Assembly (NCBI GenBank): GCA_027574665.1
Contig: CM050653.1
Coordinates: 12,608,664-12,672,663, forward strand
Reading direction: 5' to 3'
Length of the DNA: 64,000 nt
From: Rhynochetos jubatus
Taxonomy: Eukaryota > Chordata > Aves > Eurypygiformes > Rhynochetidae
Shown one piece after another: positions 38,881 to 49,899 of the stretch. Each line of letters starts with the position of its first letter. Positions within the stretch are counted from its first letter, which is position 1. Made by a program: the position numbers and the translations under genes. The notes under the pieces are model-generated. The model did no database searches. It was not told the origin of the DNA and saw only the letters and a list, made by a program, of their open reading frames with translations.

Positions 38881-38977
38881 GTGGAGAGTGTCCCTGCCCA
38901 TGGCAGGAGGGTTGGAACTAGATGATCTTTAAGGTCTCTTCCAACCCAAACCATTCTTTGATTCTAGGATTCTATGA

Positions 38978-39101
38978 CTATGTACCACACCGCACTGTGT
39001 TGTACATAAATATAGGTGTTTCAGGAAACGGGGTGTCAAGAAATAAAATTACATTTAATCTAATTGACCACTTGACCAATGTTTCAAGGACTTCATGATT
39101 A
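38978..39101 (+). repeat. Segment shared with the flank of the CR1 at 62.9 kb (copy 1)
   Basis: This stretch follows the CR1 3' end directly. It matches the reverse complement of 62762-62875 from CTATGTACCACACC to the end CTTCATGATTA. By eye there are about 8 substitutions in about 114 aligned bases, plus one 10-bp gap next to a TTGACCA duplication. It contains AATAAA at 39042. Similarity stops abruptly at about 39101. Its last bases (CTTCATGATT) loosely resemble the CR1 terminal motif ATTCTATGATT. I interpret it as 3'-transduced or otherwise co-mobilised sequence. Confidence 0.85.
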
Positions 39102-42100
39102 AGATTTTTGTTCTTTTAACAATACCTTGCCTGGAATAGAAAATTTATTTAGAAGAGGAGGTAGAAGGGAAGTGTGTCATTCATTTTCACACTGAAGAAA
39201 TAAAAAGAGTGCTTACAGAGTTAATTTTAGGTCTGCTGTATAAGCCTAAAGTATATCTTCCTAAGCAATGCAGTAAATGATCTTGGGGGTGGGGAATGTA
39301 AGAGTCATGTTTAGATTCAATCCGACTCATTTATTTCATTTCTTGATTGCATCCATGCATGATTGGCATCAACTGCCATGGAGAATGACGGGCACAGTAA
39401 TACATAAGCTTTTTTGTGCCTTCTGATTTGCTATAACCTCTTGGACATCTTTAGATATGAGAATATCCTGTGTTTCAAACTTTTAGAATAAAAATTCAGA
39501 TAAGAAACATAGCAAGTAATGAACCAGATTTATCACTGGGGTAATGTTACTGACTTTCAAGGGGAAAGATATCAAGAGGAATTTTGGTCCATCCTATTAA
39601 AATAGTAGCTCACGTGTTCCTGGTGTGTGACTCAGGAACCTTTTCTTAAAGTTTAAAGAACTAATAACTTCAGAAGCTTTAATAGAAATTCTAGTACAGT
39701 TACCGTATAATCCTTTTTAATGCATTTCAGTTTCATTAATTTGAAAGCCCTGATGCTATCAGGAGTCTACCTATTATTGGTCCCCAAAGTAGTTTCTTTC
39801 ACCAGCTGAGGATGCAGTGTCACTATCTAACACCTCCTCATTCACCAGCTCTATTGTTCTGCTTCAGCTTAAGCTTTCCCACTTAACATCAGCATGATAT
39901 AATTGTGCCATAGGTGACAAATACATTATTCCTTCTTGTTATACTGAACTTCCTGTCTTAATTACCAAACTCATTTTTCCTTCACATCCCACTTGCTCAT
40001 TACTCATTTTCAATTATGATACAGATTTCCCTTAGACTTTAATTACTTCTTCTGCTTAAAAGGATAAATTAATTTTCTTATTAACCCTTTGACATCTCAT
40101 TAAGGTCACTGAATAGGACAATTCTGTTTTCTCGTGGCATGTCGTCCGGATTATGCCAGTTTGCTGAAATACTAGGAAGCTTAGAAGAATTTGCCACAAA
40201 CATTATTAGCTCTGGCTGGTGTGGCATCAGCATCTGTTTCATATGATGTTTTTTACCTTCACAGATCTACCATTTAAACCAGGACTGTGACTATCCTTGT
40301 GTGACAAGCAGGAAATATTTGCTTCTAACTTTACTGCTTTTGGTTTCACTTTGTTCATAATACTCACATTCTCTTTTTCTTTTGAAAATGTTTATAGTGA
40401 TAAGGGAGAGAAAAAAGGACCCAATTTGCATGGCTTGTCCCAGCTTCTGCTAGGATGGATACCAAACAGAATGAGAACTCAGGGTTCCCCTCACCTGCAT
40501 ACAGGAGTCTGTAACACTGTTTATGGACAATGGAAACAATACCCTTTAAAAGGATTTAAAGGGAAACCACATCACAATTCCTCCCTAGCTTTTGGTAGAC
40601 AAGCCTCTACAGTGTCCTAGGTTATTTTAACATACAAATGTTGCTCAGTGCTTTGGAAGGGATGAGTTGTGACTCCTGCCATATTCCCAGTGCTGCTCTC
40701 TCCTTGCTTCTTTGGGCCTTTGGGTTTTCCTATGGTTTACAGCTTTGTCCATAGGTTATGGGGCACAAGCTCCATGGCTGGGGCACATAACCCCTGCAAG
40801 TTATGTACTCAAGCTTCTGCCTTCTGCTTTCCTGTTTTCCTGAGACCTCTGCATCAAGGGAGCACATCATGATACTTGTGGATTCACCAAAGGTGTCTGT
40901 GGGTCACGGACACTAACAGAAGTTTAAAAGTAGCTGAAAAAATGTTATTCCCCAATGCGCAAGAAAATCATCTGATGAAAACCTTGCAATAATTAAATCT
41001 ACTTACTTTATTTAGACATAATAAAACTAGAATCAGTAAATGTTTAATGTATCTGGCTGGCTTTGGTGCATGTTTTTCTGCTTATCAGATCTCTACTCAC
41101 TGGAGAGTCTCACATCTATTTTTTAAGAATAAACTGTCCCACATACAAGTCACATATTGGGTCTGTTGAATGCTATTAAGCATCATAAAGATGAACACTG
41201 ATTAAAATGAGCAGATTTGGGGCTAGAATGGGATGAAATATGCGTGGACAAATTGTTTCATAGATTAAAAATTTATTTTGTAAGTGTCCTACAGAAACAT
41301 CTGGCCTCAATTGGGAAAAAAATAAAGATTATTTTGACATTTTTTTGTCTAACAAACAGCTGTCATTTCAGAAGAAAAGTTAATTTTTCTAGTTTAATTT
41401 TTCTATTTCTTCCTCTGTTTATACCCAAAAGATGTATTCAGGACAGTAGGAATCATCACATCTTTTTTTTTATTTTCACAAAAAATTTGCACCCTGTTTC
41501 TTCTGGTAGTTATAATTTAACCATTTTTCAGCTTGAAGAAACTTAATATATTTGGGATTTAATCAAAGGATGAAAACAGATGTTTTCTTGTTCTTGTTTT
41601 TATTGGGTTTTTTAATTTTAATTATAGAAATCTAACACCTCCCTATCCAGTCCCCAAGAAAGCATTTTAAGAAGGAAGGTTTTGTAGCCTCATCTCAATT
41701 TAATTTCAAAATAAATCCAAATTCCTGTTGAATTTAAAGACATTAATGTAGCCCTTTACTGTAGAGCATTGAGACTTGTCTTCTCTCGTTACCAGGGATA
41801 ACAATGGAAATCCTGGGCAGGTCTTGACATAAATGTGATATTTGTAATAGGTCAATGCAGAAACATCTCTACAGAGCTCAGCTTTCTGAAAAACTATTGA
41901 AGTGATACAGGGATGTCAAGCATACAAGAACACTTAGAAAATCTATTATTTGATTTTGGATGGTAGGTACAAGGAGGCTGGTATAAGGGCACTGGACACA
42001 TAGTCAATTATTCCCCTTCAGATTCTGAAATATAGAAAGTGAAAAATATTTCTAAATAACACAATACCTACATGGAAAAAATCTAACTGACAAATTGCTA

Positions 42101-42288
42101 TTAAAAATCCAGGATTCAGTCATTGATGTTAGCAAGGAAAAGACTGATAAAGACCTAGCTATAGACAGAAGAATGGGATAAAATATAAAATGGAATGGAG
42201 ATTTACCAGAGATAGGTTGTGTCATGTTATTCTGTGATCCTAATTTCACCAGTGACTAAATAAACATGACCTAAAATAGGTGAACTTC

Positions 42289-42311
42289 AAAAAAAAAAAA
42301 AAATCCCCCCC
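42289..42311. repeat. Poly(A) followed by poly(C)
   Basis: Fifteen A, then T, then seven C, followed by CTCCTC and another A-run. Confidence 0.85.
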
Positions 42312-45300
42312 TCCTCAAAAAAAACCCAAAACACTCAGTAGTTTAGAGTAGTTTTTATAGAATCTCTATAAAAAACATATTCTTTTGGCATATTAAATAC
42401 AGTCTAAAGGTATGTATGGTGATATTGCTGAATACATGTTCCAACACCACATTTCCCACATCCTGCATCCCTAGGTTCTTACAAATTACATTCTATAATA
42501 AACTGTAGGTACTTTTTGATTAGCATAGGGATGAACATTCTTCTGTTTATCATTTTTCTTGCACCAATGTGACATCTCTGCTGATTACTCACATTATGGT
42601 TAATTTGCAACTGATAATCAGTCCTGGTTTCTTAATAAACTTCTCATTAAGTGTCTGGAGCTGTCACTTTACCTCCATGTTACTCTTCCTAAGTATAATC
42701 TGTGACCATTATGCAAAAGAAAGGACTGCTGGACGTCACACATGTCATCTGCAATCATGTACAAAAGCTTCAAAAGAAGCTCATTAAATAAATGTCCGTC
42801 ATAATTCATTACTGTAAAATAGAAAGTTACAACTAATCACCATATTATCACCGTGTTGCCATATTTGGCTTTTTTGAGGAGGCATGCTCACCCAGTACGC
42901 GTTTTAAAAGATGATTGCAAAATAGTCTCAAGGAACTCCCCGAACTTCTTGTGCTTTGCTTACACCACAGTAAAACCAGTGGTTTATTAGTGCAGAGGCT
43001 CAAGCTGGGTCACCTGGAAGACACTTGAAGGTTCATTTTGAAAGTGTTTCCTTCAGGAATAATGATATGATTAAGTTTTGATGAATAAAATTTTTCATGA
43101 ACTAAACCTAAGTAAATTTCCAAATGAACATTTTGAGCTCACTGTAAAAATGAAATCATCTAACAATCCACAGACAGATAAACTGTAGCTCTTTGTGTTA
43201 ACTCCTATTATAAAGGAATAAAAACATGCTGGTGTTTTTAACTGCCACGCTTTAAGGGATGCGCAGTAGCAGTTAGGTTATAGTAACCTGACAATATTGC
43301 TTGTATTGCCAATATAAAAAAAAGTCTTTTTTATATCATTTTCCTGAATACAATCCTTCAGTTTGGACTTCCAAGCAATGATGTGACTATATGGATTCTG
43401 TGACGTGATCTCAGTTTCTAGCAGCAAAGCACTTTGATTGCCATTCATGAAGAAAAATTAGACCATGAGAGTGAGGTTTGAAGCTAAGATACAGTACTTT
43501 GAAGGAACTTTTTTTTCTTTTTAAGCTGAGTGGGTTTCAGTTTGATGGGGACAACATAAGTAATAATACTAACAGGGTAGGGCTTTGAAAGAGAACTAAA
43601 AATTAATTCAAGAAGGAAAACTATCTGTAAATAATCAAAACCCCTACATCTTCTTGAAGGCAACCCAGTCTGTGTGTTTCCTATGTATATATTCTATACA
43701 TTCATAAACCTTCAGCAATATCATGTCATAATTATTTATTCCCAGGAAAATATTTGTTGTAGAGTTACTTCTGAAATATGCATTTATGCTGTTTACTCAT
43801 TATCTTGCTTCCAATCATGATTTTTAAAAATATTTAGAAAAAAAAAGAAATTAAAAAATCTCTGCCAAAAAGTCAAGAGTGTTCTTTATTCTACATCGTC
43901 AAATGGTGCTGTAGCAGCAAGTTGCAGTGCATGTATCTTGCCTATGACTGGACAAACGGTATCTTTAAGACCTACTTATCCTTGGGCTTATGTGAATCTT
44001 CCTTTCTTATCTGGAGAAGCTAATTTCCAATGTGCTTACATAAATTAAAAACTGCATCTCTGTATCTAACAAATTCATTCTCCTTTTAATGTTTTGCTAC
44101 TGCTTTCTCAGAGATAAAGATTCTTTGCTTCTGAAAAGTTTCTCTCCTTTTACTATTTCCATATCTTATCAAAGAAGGTAAAACTTAAACTAACAAAAAT
44201 AAGGAAAGAAAGACAAGACAGTGAAGTACTCGGTATTTGGAGTAACCTAATAGGAAGATTTCCCTTCTGGGGGTTATGCTGACTTAAGGAGAATTGTCAT
44301 AACTGATGTCAGCAGGAAATACAGCTTTATACATGAGGACATAATGTATGAGGTGATGACATTTTATGTTTTTCAGGAGCTATAAAACATTTCAACATCT
44401 CTTAGCTTGTGTCATGTATTTTCAGGTGCTGGGACACCAACACTCATTTTTTGTATGGTATTTTAGGAAGAGAAGAATTTGCTTTTAGGATTGTTCTCAG
44501 TAGTTCTTCCTAGTTTACCATTATGTTGCTGTGCATTGGCCATTACTGGCCTGCTTTATTCTACACTGTTTAATTTATTTTTCTGAGGTTTTATCAAGTA
44601 TCCTTTAGGATTGTATCCACACACACACAAAATCAAACCTGACTAAGGAATGATTGCAAAATATTACAATACTCTATTTCTCTTTACTCTGTAAATTAAA
44701 ATGTTGAACTTAGGGACAGGACTCTTGTCTAGTTCCATATGTTCTTTGATTGTGGCTATAAAATAAGCTAATCATTTCCAGAAACCAATTGTTTTTCATT
44801 AAGAAACAATCTAAAGATTCGATTGTCTGCGAGTGTGTTGCAAAGATATTTTGACTGAATTAAATTTTTAGTTACACAGCATCATCAAGTTCCTGTCACA
44901 TTTCAGCATTATTGATTTGAAACAGAAATGAAATTTTGATATCATTTATTCTGCACTACATATTGTGTAATTATTCAGATGCTTCATTTTCATTTGTGCT
45001 TTCCTATTTGTTTTAAATGTTATTACTTGCTTCAATGCTTTTTCATTTTAGTGAATACACTGATAAATATTTCTATCAATTGCAGATGTGATTTTTGCAT
45101 AAGTAACTGAAATCCTACTACCATGGTTTAATACAATATTAAACACCAGAGGAACTTGTAGAAGCAATTAGAAAGCCTATGCATGTATCTGATTATTGAG
45201 TTATTAAAAAATGCTCTTAAGGGATTGCTTGAGCTCAAAAAAACCCATTAAAGCTGTTAGTTTCACTGGCAGAGTTTTAGATGTCCTCACTGTGGAAAGG

Positions 45301-46926
45301 CACTATCATAGTCGCTTCAGTTTATGTATAAGATCTAGTGAGGATGAGTCTCAAGATGCAGTTTCCTTTTTATTCTCCCAGGGAAGGGATGAGCATATCT
45401 GTGTGCAGGAGGACTGTGCAGTGGGACTGGCAAGACAGCTCCTGCGGCTGCAGAAGACAGGCTGTGCCTCAGGATGCCCAGTGGAGATGATATATAAACC
45501 ATCTCCAAGCTAGGATCATCTTTTGGATGTCTTAATGAATTTTGTGCTTGTTTCCTCTCTGAGAACTGAATTTTAAATGGGGAATACAACCTCATTCCAT
45601 TAGCAGCTGCTGTAAAATCAATGAGTATTCTAATGAGAATCTGGCAGACTCAGTCTTCCAACTAGGGCTACTTCTTTTCTGAATTCAGTCACAGATAGGA
45701 GCTGTATGAAAAATGATGGGTGAACCAGTTTATTATTACTGCTGAGGGTTTTTTTCTCTGTATTTTTCAAATGAACACAAAACCACAATGAAAAGTTTTA
45801 GATTTTCACTCTATTCCCTAATTCTACTTCTATTTTTGGTCACCTAAACAGACAGTGGAAAAAACAGTGGGGGGAAAAATATAACCTTACAATTGATAAA
45901 GTAAATACTACTGAAAAATTATTTTGTACAAATGGAAAATTATTCTATATCCAAATTTAGAAAACACTTATTTAAATTTTCCCCTATGATGTTATTTTAG
46001 GACCAGAAAAATCTTTGCAAATAGCTCAAGGTGAAGCTACTTGCAGAAGGAACACAAGAGCCACTTTATGTCCCATCATCCACAGAGTTTATGTATATCA
46101 GAAACCCACTCAGCGACCGTTGCAGGCAGTAGAGAGGTGAGTGCACCTTTTAACAGCCACAAAAGCAGGAGTAGGAAGAATCTCTTTGTTATTCAGTTCC
46201 CCACAGCTTAACATTGTTCCATTTAAGAGGGATATGTGATGGATGATGACCCCAGAACTCACTGCTGGGAATTGCCTAGGTATAGACTGAGTGGGTTTTG
46301 ACTGAACCATCATACAGCAGCTACTGGTTACTACACAGACAAACAATGACATAGCAGAGTGTTTGTGTCAGTGTTAACGCATTTTCTAAGAAATTCTCCA
46401 GAAGCAGTAGAGTAAAGCATGAGTTTCTCTTATGGATTGGAGCATTTTAATATCATACTTTACGATACTACATATCTCATATCTATTAAGTTTTTATTAG
46501 TTATATATTACACATGAATCCAGAAATAAAGTATTACATTCTAAATATTTATTGTCTATATAGAGGGATCGTTTCTAACTTGATCACTGGCATTCTAGTG
46601 TAATCACTAATACCCTTTGCTTTTGTCTTCCCAAAAGGAAGTCTTCACAGCTAGCGAGGGAGAACTACTTTCTGAACATTGCTCGGTAATATTTTTCATT
46701 TCCTTTGCATATTTTAATGCAATCAGCTCAGCTTACATCTGTGTAGCAATCAAATTACAAAGTCAACATAATCCAATGAAGTGCTGAAGAGCCAAATAAT
46801 CAAATTCAGATTAATATTAATTGGTGTAGTTTCTGCACCTGGATTTAATAACAAAACAAAACCCAGAAAACCACCACACAGAAGTTCCTCTCTTTAATTT
46901 TAATATTTTAAGTGAAAAAAACCTCC

Positions 46927-46966
46927 AACAAAATACAACAAAATTAAACAAAACAAAACAAAATGA
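46927..46966. repeat. (AAAAC)n simple repeat
   Basis: Degenerate ACAAA/AAAAC units over about 40 bp. Confidence 0.8.
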
Positions 46967-49138
46967 AAAAGCCCCACAACCCTCCTCTTCACAAGAACCA
47001 AACAGAAAACTTCAAATAATGGAGTTTCTCCTTCTCTTAGGAACGGGACTTGTCAATATACAGATTCAGATATATATTCCTCAGACATCACAGTAAAATT
47101 ATTTATCATTATTCTTTTTCCCTAGCAACTTTTATTAACTACTTATCCATCTCTGAGATGGAAATATTATCCTCATTTCACACAGCAATGGATTCCTGCA
47201 GAACATTTACAGTTCTAGTTCAGGAACTAAATTAGGATTAACATGTCCAATAGTGAAGTGGACCGCCCTGCCAAGAAGGTTCTTATTTCCACTTGTGAAC
47301 GTAACTAACAATGAATGCAAAAACCCAGCAAACAAAAGATAAATTACCATTAAGCCAGTCCTCCTCCCTGGTGGTGTCTTTACCCCTCCATTAGGAAGCA
47401 GCTGCACATACAATTAATATAACATTTGTCATAACTGAGAAGGGAGTGGGGGGGTGTTCTCTGATACTGAGAGAAATGAGCACTTGGGGAAGGGACAGAA
47501 ACCTACTGATACAGATTTATTTGCTACAAATGGAGAAAATTACTACTCTGTTAGCAGCTCATGCATTTTAGTTTCTGCCCTCATCCATGTGTTGTCTGGC
47601 AACGTGTGTGTGCTGTTACACACAATGAAAGCATAGTTTTCAATGGGAGTTTCACAGGAAGGAGGTGAGAAGTGGCACATTTCTGAAAGTGATAGTAAGA
47701 AGGCAGAAATATTATTGCTTGCTTGGACTGCAATCATTGGGCTGGTTCCTCTAGGTTTTGCAGAGTAAGTACAAGCTGGCCTGTTTCTCCCACTCAGACT
47801 TTCCTGCCCTTCACCCAAAGCACAGAAATAAAAACCTAATTGTTTTGTACATTGTACCAAACCAGTTTATTACCTAAGGCAGATAGGATTTTAATGTCAA
47901 GTCAAAATTTAAGTGTCCCATGCTGATTAAGACTGTAGTTTTCACTAGTAAATATGTTTCTTACAGAGGAAGGAGACACCAAATATAATTAAAGCATAAT
48001 TGGATAGAAAAATGTTGCTTATCCAGACAGAAATGTGAGACGTGGGAACAGGACTTTCCTCCTTTAGCAACAGCTTCCACTAGTGATTTAGGGCTCCCTT
48101 TAAAAGAAAAGAAATGTCTACATGTATAATTATATCCTTTCTCATTTAATTAGCATTGGAATTCAAGCAAGATGGTAACAAGTAATTGGGAAGTTCTCAA
48201 TTACTATATTAACACACTTGTGACCAGAGATATCTCACAGATAAACCTAGATTTGTGGAGTTTAGGTCTGAGAAGTTAGTCAGTCATAAAGAAGTATTAA
48301 AAAAATGACTGAAATATGTATGAATAGGACCAGTGAGCTTCATAATAATAACCTGTAAAGTGTTAAAGTGCAAAATTAATTTGAAGATTGAATTTCAGCA
48401 TCATCCAGAACTGCCAATGGTCCAGTGGTAAAACAGATCTATTTGCTCCCTTGCCATTACAGGTTAACCTTCTTAATTACATACAGAACACATGACACAA
48501 GAGAAGAGCAAATAATGCAGTGGTCTTTTCTTTCTAAAGAGACTTTAAAAGTGAGGAGAAACCTTTGTGATCAAAGCAGAAGGATTTTATTTTGTGTTTT
48601 CCATCAAAAGGCTTGTCATTTACATTGCCACTTAAATTTGAATATAAACATATTCTCTATGAAAGAGAAACAAGACTTTGTGCCTATGAAAGCTTGAAAC
48701 AAACAGAACCTAAACGTGCAGGGCAAGTTCAAACTTACTTTCAGTGGGCAACACTTTCAGCGCCAGCCACGTGTGACCCAAATGTCAAGTTATTAATGAG
48801 TGTGCATGAAAAACACCTCTAAACAGCTGTGTAACCTGAAGGCAGAAACAGCTGCCTACAAAGTTTATCAGCTTCAGTAATGAGTTGCAACTCAGTCTAG
48901 ATTAAGCATCATGGCTATGAAGTTAAATACCTAAGTTCTCCCACAGATCTCATGCTTCTGTGGACCACTGGATTGTTTGATGCCTCACAATTCCAGCATT
49001 TACAGAAGAAGACAGGAAGACAGCAGCACTATTACTTACACACATACTGTAGTGCCTGCAGGACTGTGGATGGTCGTGAAGACACAGTAAAGCCTCATGC
49101 AAAATTGTATTAACAGACATTTACTCATATTATTTAGG

Positions 49139-49157
49139 ATTATTATTATTATTATTG
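49139..49157. repeat. (TTA)n microsatellite
   Basis: Six uninterrupted ATT units, followed after a short gap by two to three more ATT units. Confidence 0.85.
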
Positions 49158-49899
49158 TCGGAAATTATTATTACACCTGAAAAAAAGGAGCTCCTCCCTC
49201 TTAAAATAATAAAAGCAAAATGGTGAATCTTTTGGGTTAGTATAACGAAAAATAAATTCTAGTACTCAAGGAAGGATTGAATGAAAACTTTTATGCCCCC
49301 AGTCCTAGTAACTTAGTAATTTTAAATTTATTCATTTAAGCAATCCTATTGGCTTTTTATGTGCATATGTATTTGAATAAACTTGTCATTGTTTGGCAAT
49401 TTGAAAAATACACTTTTTTCTTTCTATTTAAAAGGGTTATCTTTGGATCTGTGACAATATTGACATTCTTTAGAAGACAAAATGCACTATGTTTATTACA
49501 TTCAGGAAAAGTTAAAAATTTTCTTCTGTTGCAAACAGAAATGGTCAATTTGGCTGCAGGTATTGTTCCTGCAAGTACTCTGTGTAGCCTCAGTGACCCA
49601 ATAAATGCATGTTGCCATTGCTAGCAACAGGCCATAGCCTTTGTGGTAAACTGACAACACAAGTTCCAGGACTTGTCAGTCTTTTTTTTGGATCCATCTT
49701 GGCCTGCCTTAAACATTGTTTTAGTTTGTCTAGCTGCAGTTGTCAAACAGCCAGGTGACTGTTACGTATTTATTTCAGCTTTTTCTTAGCTTTGCACAAT
49801 CTTTTATGCTATAACACTTACTGTATTACATATATCTGTAGCTAATAGTAAAAACAAGTGTACACTATAAATTGCCTACAGATAGATCTAAAAAAACAT

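Larger units (their letters stand above)
37843..38977 (+). mobile_element. CR1 LINE, 5'-truncated, about 1.13 kb
   Basis: The copy starts at about 37843 inside the RT domain (AGAGTTGTCAATGGCTCGAT) and ends with CCATTCTTTGATTCTAGGA TTCTATGA at 38977, a clear CR1 3' terminus. The order of landmarks is normal: a CAGGGGTTGGTATTGGGACC block, the TTTGCTGATGACACC catalytic box, GGTTGCCCAGAGAAGCTGTG near 38803, and CTAGATGATCTTTAAGG near 38918. It carries a tandem 89-bp duplication and an extra stretch downstream that is shared with the CR1 at 62.9 kb. It is a dead copy and a fairly typical younger avian CR1. Confidence 0.96.
39102..49899. other. Gene-free AT-rich unique DNA
   Basis: No gene, RNA gene or transposon recognised. 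Minor content: an A-run followed by a C-run near 42289-42311, an (AC)n stub near 44619, an (AAAAC)n tract at about 46927-46966, a (TTA)n microsatellite at 49139, and a stretch at 46001-46136 that is open in one frame and flanked by consensus-like splice signals. The frames seen are short and unrelated to known families. Confidence 0.65.

Noticed and set aside
45211..45595. Frames of about 100 and 86 codons on opposite strands
   Set aside because: Overlapping open frames on both strands with no family resemblance; most likely chance in locally GC-richer DNA.
47160..47200. Possible MIR-like fragment (ATTATCCTCATTTCACACAG)
   Set aside because: The resemblance is limited to about 20 bases and could be chance.
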